A stretch of DNA of 64,000 nucleotides from Podospora pseudoanserina. Lineage: Eukaryota > Ascomycota > Sordariomycetes > Sordariales > Podosporaceae. Positions 36,241 through 48,037 of this stretch are shown here, piece by piece; position 1 is the first letter of the stretch, and each line of letters starts with the position of its first letter. The stretch is taken from positions 1,860,001 through 1,924,000 of the forward strand of contig NC_085925.1 in NCBI RefSeq assembly GCF_035222485.1, read 5' to 3'. Position numbers and translations under genes: made by a program. Below the pieces are notes generated by a model that was not told the origin of the DNA, did no database searches, and saw nothing but the letters and a program-made list of their open reading frames with translations.

Positions 36241-38419
36241 TCAAGACAAGCCCAAGCCAACCGGCCCGTTAGAGCCACTCTCGGCCCCGGTCTTGACATT
36301 CTGTCCAACTAGATTGCGAAAGTCCAGGCCAACCTCAGACAGCATGTCGGAATGTTCCTTTGCCCGATCCATGCATTGAACCCACACCTCGTCACCTTCT
36401 TCGGCACTGCTGAGCTGCCGAGCAAGGATTCCGTTGAAGGCATCCACTTCCTCCTTGGCCCACTTGACACATGCGCTCATCATGGGAGGCGGGAAACACG
36501 CCTGGAAACAGCTGACGGTGTTTCGTATGATGGTGAAATAAACAAATGAGATCTCCCAGATGTACAGATGCAAATCGCCCTTGAAGATGCATTGTCTGTG
36601 TCATGGTTAGCTGCGTAATCCAAACATTTCTCTCCATTAAAATCGACTTACCTAGATCGCTTTTGAATAATCTCACTGCGGGCCTCCAGATACGCCTCTC
36701 TGGCACGGTCTTCAAAACCGAGGCGCGTTAACCAAGAAACATTCTGCTTGGTCTTCCGCTGGTGGTGATGCGTGGAAGTGAGCTCACGGGCAATCAAGGC
36801 CGCCAGCTTGGCACACCTCTCCTCAACTTTGAAGGTAATAAAGTCATGGGCAATGGCGTTCTTACGTACACCCAACGCTAAGCTCTTCAACTTTTCGATG
36901 CGGGCGACTGCCAGTTCAATCTGCTGGAGAGCGATATTGATATCCAGCTCATCCATCTCGCTCTCGACCCAGCGAAGGTTCTGCTGCTTCCCATCCACCT
37001 CAATGAGCATATCCTTGATATCGGACAGCGTCTCGAGCAGCTCAGTCTTTTGCAAGAGACCAGGATCGCGCGACGCAAAATAGTTGATGGTCTCCTTGGC
37101 CTTGTTGGTGGCTTCTCTTTCAGACTGGAGGTTCCTGCGCAATTCCTCCACAGTCTTGCGAATGTTGAGAATCAGCGTGGCCTTTTCAGGATCTTCCGGT
37201 TTCTCTGTCCGGTAAATAAAAGACTCGTTTCCTCCACCGCCGCGAACCATGATGGCATCGGCCAACTTGTTCCTACCAGCTGACGAATCGCCTGTCCCAG
37301 CCATATCCACCACCTCCACGTCCAACAAATGCGAGCACCGGTCAGCCACCAGCTTCGTCATTGGACCCCTCCCATCAGCCCCCCCAGGTCCATCCGTCTT
37401 CCGCTTCTTGCGAGACGCGATTAGGAGGTGGTCGTTCAGGAGGAATATTTGCATAGACCGTCTAGACTTGTAGGTCGCATTATCGAGCTCTACCCACGGA
37501 CCTGCATTTTGAACAACATGACGACCAGGGACGTTCGGTAGAAATTTCTGAGAGCCTTCTACGTTCTTGTAGAGCGCTTGCATCTGCGCGCTCCAGAGTG
37601 CCGTTCGATCAGCGACAGAGCTGCGCTTGTCCCGCTTGCTGAGCCCTGAAGGTATCTCATTGTTAAAGCTAACGGGTTCGGTACTATTGGAAGCCGAGCG
37701 AAGTGCTGTGGTGTTGGTCTTTAACTCCGACATCAGGTTCTTGAGAGTGCGCATCTCGCCCTTGAGCTTCTCGGCCTCCTTGCTGATTTTGATGAACTGT
37801 GTGCGGTTCTGGTAGACATTTTGCTGCAAGTCAATTGAGGCGCGGCTCTTCAGCTGGCGCAAAGCAATTTCATACTCGCGAATCTCGTCCTCGGTGGCCT
37901 CACTAAGGATCTCGGCGACATAGTTCTCGGCAACAAGGTTCGGATCTCGAAGAGCCCTGACATCGACTTCGGGTGTAGCTCCAACCTTTCGGCCACTCTC
38001 ACCTCCTCTAGACGGCGGGGGCCGGCGGTCTTGAGCCTGGGCTTGAACATATTGGTCGAGGTTGCTGAGAGCTGGCATCGGGTTGGCGGTTGGATCGAAA
38101 TCGGTGGGGAGTTGGTTGAAGCGGGTCGAGTATCTCCGTTTTACAAGATCAGACGTCTTATTTTCCAAGCAGGCTGTCAGTCAGGGAGCACAGAAATGTA
38201 GTACCAAAGCGGCTGCGAACTCACCTTTCCACTGCTCTGCGGCGGGGGTCGGGGCCGAGCAGGCGGGGCCTCTTCCGCGATGGACCGGGACCCGGACCTC
38301 TGAGAGCTCGCATCATTTTGCTGCAAGATTGGCCCGGAGATCTTGATGGGGGCTGCCTTGTTCTTCCTCTTTCCGCCGCTTCGCAGCGATATCTTGAGCC
38401 TATCCCGATCTTCAGACAT
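36241..38419 (-). CDS. exo84: Exocyst complex component Exo84
   Basis: Three exons, 684 residues, with introns 38157-38224 and 36596-36651. The N-terminus is basic and Pro/Ser-rich (MSEDRDRLKISLRSGGKR), then the exon junction gives KTSDLVKRRYSTRFNQLP, a stretch I associate with Exo84. A coiled-coil segment spans roughly residues 130-220. A PH-like domain follows (WVELDNATYKSRR, IFLLNDHLLIASRKKRK), and a helical C-terminal cullin-repeat region ends in FNGILARQLSS and a short tail. It is a subunit of the octameric exocyst that tethers secretory vesicles at growth sites such as hyphal tips. It is divergent to tom20 with about 600 bp between the starts. Confidence 0.93.
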
Positions 38420-39023
38420 GGTGGGCGATTGGCACAATAACAAGGGATAAAAGTACAAGCCAAAGCCAGAAGCCAGAGGGATAAATCGGAGGCAAAGTTA
38501 ATAGAGAAACGACGGTGTTCTGCTCAACAGAAACACGAGCTTGTGACAAGACAACAAGCGTCAGCCTCCTTGGCTACAGGCGCGCAGGCTGTGGTTGATG
38601 GCTTCAAATTCACAAGGCCGACTCCCTCCAACCACCAGCGACGTTCCCCTGCGTTTCAACCAGTGGAGCTAGATGATGCAGCCGCTTGGACCGTGCGCTT
38701 TACATACCTACGCTAGCGTCATCGCCCCGCCTGGACTCTCTGGCCCGGGTCCCGTGGACAGAGCTTGGCAGTGAACCTGGATCTCGGCCGGCAACGGGAT
38801 GAAAAATTACCAGCGGCACACTGCGAACCTTCAGCAGACTGCAGCTCAGCTCCCACCTCCCATCTCCCACCACCCATCCAGCCATCCATTTCAAGCTACC
38901 ACCCGACCCGATCTCTCCCCGCCTTGATCTCGGTTTAGTTGCGCCCCTCGGCCAGAACCTCGCCAGCTCACTATTTATCAACCCGCCTCTACCCCTCACC
39001 ACAAATAATAAGCCTCTGTTACA
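38420..39023. promoter_or_regulatory. Divergent promoter of exo84 and tom20
   Basis: 604 bp separate the two start codons of these oppositely transcribed housekeeping genes. A CT-rich stretch at about 38850-39010 on the tom20 side fits a transcription start zone. No clear TATA box was seen. Confidence 0.5.
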
Positions 39024-39721
39024 ATGGAATCTTCAGCAACAAGACCTGCCGTCATTGCTGTGGCCGCGGTTGCTACTGGTCTCTTGGGTGTGTTCCAGCC
39101 CGTTCCAACTTCCCACCTCCCATCCCTCCCTGCACCAGGCCGCAAAAAAAGCTAACTGCCCTCCTCACAGCCTACGCCGTCTACTTCGACTACCGTCGCC
39201 GCAGCAGCGCCGAGTTCAGGAGGGAATTGCGCCGCAACGACCGCCGCCAGGCTCGCAGCGCAAAGGAGCAGGCCCTCATCGATGCCGAGGCCCAGAAGCA
39301 AGCCATCTACCTCGCCGTAGACGAAGCCAAGGCCGAGGGCTTCCCCGACAACTCGGAGGAGAAGGAGGCCTACTTCCTCGAGCAGGTTCAGATCGGTGAG
39401 ACCCTCGCCGCCGACCCCTCCAAGGCTCTCGAGGCCGCCCTCGGCTTCTACAAAGCTCTCAAGGTCTACCCCACCCCTGGTGACCTGATCAACATCTACG
39501 ACAAGACTGTCTCCAAGGTAAGAATGCTCGCTTTCCAGTCCAACTCTTGACTGTCTTACTGACCCTCGCAATAGCCAATCCTCGACATCCTCGCCGAAAT
39601 GATTGCCTACGACGGTGTGCTCAAGATTGGCACCAACTACACCGGTCCCCCCGGCGTCGACATGGCCGCCCTGATGCGCGAGATGGAGGAGATGGGCGTC
39701 AACCCAGCGGACATGGATTAA
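39024..39721 (+). CDS. tom20: Mitochondrial import receptor subunit Tom20
   Basis: Three exons, 185 residues, with introns 39088-39170 and 39518-39574. The N-terminal membrane anchor ([19 protein letters not shown]) is followed by the positive cluster [16 protein letters not shown], as expected for an outer-membrane protein with a cytosolic receptor domain. That domain has the typical helices, including [15 protein letters not shown] and the TPR-like [19 protein letters not shown]. The acidic tail includes MREMEEMG. It binds presequences of mitochondrial precursors as part of the TOM complex. The length agrees with fungal Tom20. It converges on tyw1. Confidence 0.97.
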
Positions 39722-40983
39722 ACGACTTTTCTCCGACAACAAGACCAACACGATCTGGAAACGACGATAATGAGCCCAAAAATGGACAAGATGACGACGG
39801 CTGGACTAGGATATGGGAGAGCACCTGTCGCGTCGGGAAGGGAAAGCAAAAAGTCAGCCAGGAGAGAAACGGGAGGACCTCGGCATATCGCGATCGAGAC
39901 AACGGAACTGTCATTTTACAGGCGCGCAAGCAAGAAACACAGTCAACATAACACTCTACTCGACGAAAACGGCAATCTCTCTCTGCTCTGATTTTGTTCT
40001 TTTCCCATCCAGGCACAGGGGCGGGAGACGGATTCGATTTATCCCTTCTTTTTTTTTTTGGTTTAAAAAGAGAGGGGAGTGTATAAAAGACGCTTGTACA
40101 TATAGACAAAATATCGTGGGATGATGATGATGGGTAAGGTAGTGCGGGGCCGGGAGGCAGGGGGGAAGGGAAGAGGGGCAAACTTGGTTTCATCAATGGG
40201 GGGGGGGTATGGGAAACTGGGGGTTGGGGCGGCAAACCAAAAGAAAAAGGGAAAGGGGTTTGCTGGGGCGGGAGGGCTTCTGCTTATGATCGGTTCTGTA
40301 ATGAGATAAACACCACCACACAACACCCAGTGATTAAAGTAAAAAAATAAAAAAGTTAGAAAATTGTTGGGGGGAGGGTTGTGTGTGTTACTGTGACACG
40401 GGATGGGAGCATGTGATGCTGTCCCGCGGTTCGTATGTTGGAGATGAGGGGAAGCTGCTTGGGTTTTGTGCTGGATTATGCCCCTGAGATGAAGAGAGCG
40501 GGAGAATGTGAAGCCTCTGGACAAAAGAAGTATGGTGCACCTGATTTAGAAGAGACAAGTCTTCTAACACTGTTCACTTGGTTTTCCGCTCGTGTGGGTT
40601 TAAAGCAACAAGCTCGAGGCGGGTTCTATCGCACACAGCATGAAGAGACTGTTCAACCAAAACTAATGTTTGCAAACAATCACCAACTTTGCCATATTCA
40701 CAACACTGCTTTCAACAGAGGGAGACATAGGTATGGTAAAAAAGAATCCGAAGAACGCAAATCATCTCCTTTCACCCTTTGCGATCTTCGCTACGTAGGT
40801 AAGTAGGTAGGTAGTCCCTTCACTCACCCAACACATCACCAACATAGAAACCTCAAGTACCAAGTGTATTGTATCACGTATGTATCATGAAAATGTCCCA
40901 CTTTTCCATTTTAGTAGTCCATTTTCTACATAATCCCCAAAACGCCTTTTGAATCCCACACTCCATGTCTTTCCTATAAGCGC
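39722..40983. other. Intergenic, tail-to-tail
   Basis: The 3' flanks of tom20 and tyw1. It contains purine-rich and T-rich tracts, G runs near 40200, and a poly-A-like stretch near 40340. A 123-codon frame at 40435-40806 shows no motif and is not accepted. Confidence 0.5.
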
Positions 40984-43432
40984 CTATGAAACTTCCACCG
41001 GCCTCCCCTTCCTATCAACCCTCTGATCCCTCGGATCAAACCCTCCCCTCCCCCACGTGGCCCACTCCGGCGTCTCAGGCCCCATATACTCCTCCGGCGT
41101 AAACTCCCCATCCGGCCCCCTCTCCTCCAGCAGCTTAAAAAACCTCTCGTAATCAATCCTAGTATGCCACTTCCCCTCCTTGTGAAACCTGTCACTCGCC
41201 AGCAAGATGCAGCAACTGTGCGCATGCTCCGCCGCAATCCCATAATTCAGCCCCCTCTTCTTCAGCGCCTTTTCTAGCGCCACCACAAAGTCACACACCT
41301 CGTTGTAAAAGGGCACATTCTGCATCGTCAGACCTGCCGAGGACGAGGTGGATGTTCCGCAGTAGGTGACACCCTTGATTTCGACAAAGCAAGGGAGTCC
41401 CTTCTGGACTAGGTCAGCGTAGCCTTCCACTTCGTCTTCGAGGTTAAAGTCCTTGACGAGGGTGAGGCGGAATACCGTCCGTTGTTGGAAGCGGCGTTCG
41501 CGGAGGATGTCGAGGCAGCGGTTGAATCGCTCCCAGAAGTCGCGGTGGAGGGGTCTATCAATGCGGCGGAGGGATTCCTTGTTTGAGGCGTCGATGCTGA
41601 CATACAACTGGGTGACGTGTTGGAGGGCGGCGAGTTGATCGGGGTGCTGGGCGTTGCACACAAGGAAGGAGGAGATGCGCTCCTTGTGGAGCATACCGAG
41701 GAACTCGTTGATGTGAGGGTAGAAGATGGGCTCGCCGACTAGTGACAAGGCGCAATGGCGGATGCGCATGGCCTCAGCGAAGCGCTCTGCTCGTACTCCA
41801 GGGACGCCGCGCATCATTTTGATCTTCTTGTAGTGATTCTCCTTCACACCGTTGAAGATGAGATCTGGGGGATCCACGACCCAGCGCCAGTTGGTGCCGA
41901 CGGGATTTGTGCCGTGGCGCCAGCAGAAGACGCACTTGTTGGAGCAGGAGAGCGATGGTGTGGTTTCCATGCACTGGTGAGAGTTGATGCCGTAGAAGGA
42001 ATACTTGTAGCAGGAGCCACGGCCGCGCAGGGCAGACTTTGTCCAGCGGCAGATCTTGACACCCGAGTGAGAGCCAACGATGGCGTAGCCTTGCTTTGTT
42101 AAGGAGTTATATGTGGGTGAACCCTTCGGTACCATTTCCTTGATGACGGCCGGGACAGCAGCCTTCCTTTTTGGCTTGCCTTCGATTGTAAAATCGACCG
42201 CGATCGGCCCAGACGACTTCTTCCCAGTATTGCCGCTCGCCGCCATAATCTGCCCAAGATCCTCCAGATCTCCCAAATCCCCCGAGCTCTTGGACTTTCC
42301 ATTTTGCTCAGCGCCCTCATCATACACCTCTCCATCATCATCAAGTTCCTCATCATCACTCTCAATCGGATCACCAGAACCAGGAACACCCTCCCCTAGC
42401 CCACCATTCTGCTCAATCTGACCCAACACATCTACCAACCCACTCTTCCACTCCGCCAATCTCTCCTTCCCGTCTCTCTTCCAATCACCCATCCCCAGCG
42501 GATACGCTCTCTTCCTCCCACTCAACTTCGCCATCCACTTATCCACCTCCTTCGCCTGGAAACAATACCCCTCCTCCTCCGTCGGCCACCCCTCCCTATC
42601 CCCAAACCCAAACACCGAATACCCCAATATCGGCGCCAAGGGCGAAGTATCAATCCGGAAGTCGTGGTGTGTTTCCTGAAGGTGCTCCAAGAAGGTATCG
42701 TTGATACTATCAATATTAAAACTCGGCAGCAGGATCAAATAAAAGTAATCCACCTTCTCCTCCCCCTCCGTCTTTGGCGGACTGATGAAATACTCATCAT
42801 AGTCCACCTCCGAAAGATCCAACACCTGCAGCGGCAAGAATGTCGTTTGCTCTCCTTTTGCCTTTGTCAAAGCCTCCTCAAACGCCCCCGCGAACTGCTT
42901 CACGATCTTCTCGGTGCTCCCCGTCAAACAAGAGAAAAAGACCAAAACTTGAATCTTCCTCGCTTCTACCCCTTCCTTCTTCACCCGTTTACTCGCATCA
43001 CCCTTTATCCTCCTCGGCCCGGCGCTCTTCTTCTTTACCCCCTCTTTCTTCTCATCATCACCCGACGAACCCTCCGAGCCGGAAACTTTCTTCACCACCA
43101 CCTTGTCAAGTTTCTCTGTTGTCGTCGTCGTCGTCTTCTTCTCGTCCTTATTCAACGCCCTCGGCAAAGCCACCAATTTCTGTTGTTCTGATTGCGCGTC
43201 GTTCAACCGGAGGTAAAATCTCAAAAAAGTAAGGATAAACGCCGTCGAAAGCAAAATAGGGATGCGGTGTTCGTGCCAGAGATCTACAGCATCTACAATA
43301 TGAGGGGAACACAAAATATTAGCCCACCATACAAAGCGAATGGGACATAGGGATGGGGGAACAAAACTCACAGTCCATCACCCTGCCCATGATGGCGGGG
43401 CTGAACCCTTCCCAGTCATTGGGGAAGACCAT
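40984..43432 (-). CDS. tyw1: tRNA 4-demethylwyosine synthase Tyw1
   Basis: Two exons with a 79-bp intron (43293-43371), 789 residues. After a predicted membrane anchor (residues about 29-49, IPILLSTAFILTFLRF) and a Lys-rich spacer comes a flavodoxin domain (VLVFFSCLTGSTEKIVKQF, then GYSVFGFGDREG). A radical-SAM domain follows with the CX3CX2C cluster in CSNKCVFCWRHG, then SLVGEPIFYPHI and LYVSIDASNKESL. The enzyme builds the tricyclic core of wybutosine at G37 of phenylalanine tRNA from N1-methylguanosine and pyruvate. The flavodoxin supplies electrons for the iron-sulfur cluster. The anchor suggests an ER-bound enzyme. An acidic linker (ESDDEELDDDGEVYDEG) separates the domains. Confidence 0.97.
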
Positions 43433-43878
43433 TGCCGGCGGCGTTGATTGATTTGCTGCTGCCCCAGCGCGATGTTGTACCACGTTCCTTTCTCGAGATG
43501 TATATGCAGGTCGGGTGTGAAAAGCTCCTACTCTGCTGCTACGACACAAAAGGGCGGTTGTCGCAAGGGGAAAAAAAAGATTTGAATTGGGGTTGTCTGG
43601 ATTGATTCGCACCCGCCTCCCTGCACGCCAAAAACTGGTGCCCCGCACTAAACGTCGGATTAAGCTTCCTTTCCCTTATCGTTGGACCCCTGTAAGTGGG
43701 AAGCCCCGCTAGTAACCGCTGGGCGCTGGTTGACGGTGTGGTGATCCAATGGGAGTTGGAGTGTTGAGCATTTCAAGACAACATCAGGTTGAGACAATCC
43801 AGAGTTCTGTATACATATAAAATCTACATGTTTTGTATCTCTTCGCCAGAATGGGTATCACATCGACCAACACCCCCT
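43433..43878. other. Promoter region of tyw1
   Basis: About 450 bp between two minus-strand genes. No other gene is seen. Confidence 0.5.
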
Positions 43879-45052
43879 TCACCTCTCCTCCTCCACAACT
43901 AAATCCTGTAACACATCCTCATCCTCCTCCTCATCATCCTCACTCTTCCTTCTCCTCCCCTCAACCCCATCATCCTGCGTCGCCAGTGAAATCCCACCCA
44001 CACTTACACCATCACTCATCACTGCTTCCTTGACCCCCTCATCCTTGCTCCCAATAATGACATTCCCCGCCACAAGCATCGCAGCCCCCATCCACCACAA
44101 TGGCGGGAGCGCCTCAGAGAAAATGGCAAAGCCGAGGATGGCGGTGATGAAGAAGTTGCAGGAGGTGTTCATGATTGAGACTTGAGTCGTAGAGTTACCC
44201 TTTGAGAGGGCTTTTGTAAAGAGGGTCCACATCTAGGCAAGAGTTAGTGCGACTTGAAAGTGAGGGTGTTGTAAGTGGGAGGGGGGTGAGGGGTGGGGGT
44301 TGGTGAAGAGGCACAATTGGTACTATTCGCAGCCTCGTAGGGCTGGACCACTCAGCTGAGGTGGTGGATGCATGCAAGGTGCAAGGGGAAGAGAAAGGGG
44401 GGGGTATGCAAGTATCATGCCATGTGGAACATAAGTGAAAACGGTACTTACGATGCCGTTGAAGACGAGATTGAGGGAGAAGAAGGACTGTTGAAGATGT
44501 CAAATACATAGCTACATGGCTTGATTCATAAAATGGAGTGAACTTACACCTCTCACACCAACCTCAACAAGCCCCTCAGCCTTCTCCAGGCCAACAAGGC
44601 GCGCAATCCACACCGACAGTGTAGTCGTCAACTCAGTCGTAGTCCTGCAGAGATTAACATCGGTCATCAGTTTGAGCCCCAGACACACAATCGACATGAC
44701 AAAGAATCACTCACAACTTGGCAAAAACACCATTAAAAGCAGCACAAGCCCCGCTAGCAAGCGCATAAACAATCCACTCGTTCCTCTTCGTCCAGCTCGC
44801 CGTTGATGATGGCACACCACCCCCATCAACGGCTGTACCCTCCGGAAAGAGCGGACGCTCCTCATCTGATAGCCGGCTCATACCACGCTTGTCCTTCTCA
44901 TCCTCTGCAGCCGTTGGCTGATTTGGCGGGGCTCTCTTTCTGAGAGATGTCACTTTCGTATCCGATGAAGAAGTCACAGCCGAGGAGTTGGTTGTTGTAT
45001 CATCCAACCCAGAAGCAAGCCTGTGCTGCGCCTGTTGTCTTGTCGTTGGCAT
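43879..45052 (-). CDS. TMEM42-like EamA-family membrane protein
   Basis: Four exons, 274 residues, with introns 44645-44714, 44488-44547 and 44233-44451. The third exon is only 36 nt (SFFSLNLVFNGI) and joins in phase 0 on both sides. About 100 disordered N-terminal residues precede the first helix (WIVYALASGACAAFNGVFAKL). Later helices include NTSCNFFITAILGFAIFSE and WWMGAAMLVAGNVIIGS, the drug/metabolite-transporter fold. The tail is acidic (KSEDDEEEDEDV). The pattern agrees with eukaryotic TMEM42 homologues, a half-size EamA protein; substrate and organelle are unknown. The ATG at 45052 follows a leader with no better start. Confidence 0.85.
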
Positions 45053-46020
45053 TGCTTGAGTCGTCGTGGTGTGGGGACAGACACGGGCCGCGCTGAACAA
45101 GGAAGGCCGACTGGCTGGCTTTAAAGAGCAATTGATCCCGGTGCGTTATCGAATGGGGGTAGCGGATGGCCCGGAACAAAAAGGCCTGCGGTTTGGGGAC
45201 GCACAGAAGTCCTCGGTTCCTGTTTTGTGCCGTTTCCAAGGATGTGGGATGGAGGTCTTGGCTGAGGTTCGTTGTTCACGAAAACGGTGTCCCACTGTTG
45301 GTTTTGGAAGTGGTTGTCTAAGTTCGAGTCATGCAAATCTGAGACTTGGAAGCGGTGATAGGTGAGATGGTAATTGCTTGATAAGTTCTCAATTGCACTT
45401 GTGAGATGCTGTCCTCACAAAGAAAGTTTAAGATGAGTGTGTTTCTTGACACGATGTTGGATTGATGTCAACTCTGGCCCCTGTAGTGGTGCACGTGCCA
45501 CTGGAGAACAGGGGGGCCATTTCAGTGTGATGATACCTTCATTTGCAAACTGTTTTACTTAGATACCTGGTAATCTCTTTGCCCGCTTCTGAGCAAGTTC
45601 AGAAACTTCATGTCGTATATATTCAACATATATGGCCATCCCCTATCAATCAAGGTGGTGGGCAAGGCACGACTGCCTTTTGGCTCAGTTCATCATCAAA
45701 GATTCCCAGGCCATCTGGCCGAGACACATGAGAACAAACGATATGTGATATGAGGGCCTCTTCAGTCCCATGTCTGTTCATCCCAATGGTTATTTGCTCA
45801 AGTCTCGACGACTGGTGAGCTGCTGTATAAATAAGATCTCTGCTGGTGTATAATCTCAAAGCAAACCGCATATGAGAACCTCTAGGTTGACCATAAACGC
45901 CTATAAACCGCCCATACTATGCCCATATGCCTCGAAAACAAATGCCCAACTCCAGCTTGCCATTGCAAAAAAAGAAAGTCCATGATGTGACAAAAGCTCA
46001 GGTCGCTTGGCGAACGGCGC
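45053..46020. other. Intergenic
   Basis: The promoter of the TMEM42-like gene and the 3' flank of the TFIIA gamma gene. Only short frames without recognisable content occur. Confidence 0.5.
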
Positions 46021-46729
46021 TTACTTGTCATCGTTGCGCTTCGCGCTGCAGCTTACAATCTTCACCTTGTCGGCGACGACAGATCCTTGGTTTCCGTCCA
46101 TCTTGAAGGTGACATTGCGGATCAAGAAGGTCCAGACTTCATCACAGAAGCGATATGTGTCGAGGGAGCCCTGTAACGTGAGAGGAGTGTAACCTCGTTG
46201 TTAGCCTTGCATGTTCTTAACTACTCGCCGTGAGAGAGCAGGCAAAGAAGGGTTGTGTGTATGCAAGGGTTATAGATGGGTGTTCGTGTACAGCGTGCCT
46301 CAGGTTAGGAATGTGGAAAGAAGATGGTATTCACCTTGAAAGTCAAGCGCTGCTTGACCTTTTCTTGCAGCGTCTCGGCAACAACACGATCGAACTGAGT
46401 CAGCACCTTCATGGCGAGCTGAGGAGCGATACTTTCATCGCCAATCAGTTCGTCGAGGGCATCCGTCAGCGTCAAGCCGAGACTGTATCCCGACAGGGAA
46501 TGTCAGCAACTCGACTTCCTGATTTTACGATATGGAGATGAAGAATGGATCTGTGTTGGAAAGAAGTGGACAGCAGTGAAACGGCTTGTTTTGCTCTGCT
46601 ATGCTGCCTTAGGGTGCGCCACCGCATCCGCGGATGGGGCTCGCGCAGCCATCAAGAGGGCGGATTCGTGCAAGTAAATATGTACCTTCCATGACGATAC
46701 AAATCGTAAAAGCCGGTGTTCGCCGCCAT
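46021..46729 (-). CDS. toa2: Transcription initiation factor TFIIA gamma (small) subunit
   Basis: Three exons, 113 residues, with introns 46483-46685 and 46171-46334. The N-terminal helical part has [19 protein letters not shown] and [13 protein letters not shown]. The C-terminal beta-barrel part has [15 protein letters not shown] and [18 protein letters not shown]. This is the complete small TFIIA subunit, which with the large alpha/beta subunit stabilises TBP on promoter DNA for RNA polymerase II. The length matches the family (about 105-125). It is divergent to the V-ATPase gene. The first exon has just 44 coding nt. Confidence 0.97.
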
Positions 46730-47119
46730 CGTGTCTGTATCTTATGTCTAGTGCGTTTTTCTTGATACCGCAGGGTCTGATGGCGTGGTTGTTTGATGAA
46801 AAGTTCAAAAGTTTGGGTGGTTTAAATACTTCTGGGGAAGATGAGGGCTGAGAAAGCTGGAAGCAGGCGAAGCCGTCTGAGTCACGTGCCAATGGATCCA
46901 CTTGTCTCCAACGCAGCAGCTGCGGGCTTGGCAGTTGGCGGCGCTGTGGACTGGCTCATTGGACATCTGTGTTTTGGGGAACCTGGAAGCAACGCAACGC
47001 ATCAAAGCCGATGAACGAACTGTCGAAGCTCTGGAAAGGGACCTGACGACCGCCTCCTTTTCGATCGACAAGCATCGACCACGAACCCGAACAACGGTGC
47101 AATCAATACATCACTCAGG
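46730..47119. promoter_or_regulatory. Divergent promoter of toa2 and vma16
   Basis: 390 bp separate the two start codons, so the genes must share promoter space. No distinct TATA box was recognised. Confidence 0.5.
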
Positions 47120-48037
47120 ATGAGCTTAACGTACGGGGTTGCGGGGATAACAACCCTCCTGACAGTGGTGGGAGCTTGTGAGTTGCCTACACCAGCGCAG
47201 CAGCATGCATGGCGAGATGGCCATCATGAAGAGCTTCCTTTGCTAACCACATTGACTGCGCAGACATGCTTTTTACTGGAAACGGTGAAGCATTCAATGT
47301 ACGATTACATCCGTCCATCCGTTCGATCTGTTCCTATCAGCGCAAGCCATCATTACGCGGTCTCGACAGTATGCTTACGACGAATCGCTTGTTCTAGGTC
47401 GGCGCCTTTCTCGAATCCGTTTCTCCATACGCGTGGGCAGACACAGGCATTGCCCTCTGTATCGGCCTTTCAGTAGTAGGAGCAGCATGGTATGGACCAA
47501 CCCCTATCGTTCTGGGTAGAGCAACAGCATAGTAACATGGTGATGCAAATTACAGGGGTATCTTTATCACCGGTTCCTCCATCCTGGGTGGTGGTGTCAA
47601 GGCCCCCCGAATCCGAACCAAGAACTTGATCTCGATTATCTTCTGTGAGGTCGTCGCCATTTACGGCGTCATTATGGCCATCGTCTTCTCCGCCAAGCTC
47701 GCCCCGGTCGAGGGCGCGGATGTATACTCTGGCAGTACCTACTTTACGGGTTATGCGCTCTTCTGGGCTGGTCTGACTGTCGGCATGTGCAACCTTGTTT
47801 GCGGTGTTGCTGTTGGTATCAACGGTAGCGGTGCTGCTCTTGCCGATGCTGCCGATCCTACTCTGTATGTGCGCCCGCGATCAACAACATGATCAAGGTA
47901 CAGCTACTGACATCATATGCCACAGCTTCGTCAAGATCCTCGTCATCGAGATTTTCAGCTCCGTTCTTGGACTCTTCGGGCTCATCATTGGACTTCTCGT
48001 TGCCGGTAAGGCTGAGGATTTCGGAATGCACTCCTGA
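47120..48037 (+). CDS. vma16: V-type proton ATPase proteolipid subunit c''
   Basis: Five exons, 201 residues, with introns 47178-47263, 47299-47397, 47490-47555 and 47865-47925. There are five hydrophobic segments, as in subunit c'' (one more than subunits c and c'). The signature [21 protein letters not shown] occupies the second proteolipid hairpin region, and [18 protein letters not shown] carries the proton-binding glutamate. The last helices include [12 protein letters not shown] and [17 protein letters not shown]. It is part of the rotating c-ring of the V0 sector in vacuolar membranes. The second exon is 35 nt. The ancestral gene is among the most intron-dense in the window for its size. 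Confidence 0.97.

Noticed and set aside
40435-40806. 123-codon plus-strand frame
   Set aside because: No motif; lies in the shared 3' flank of two convergent genes.
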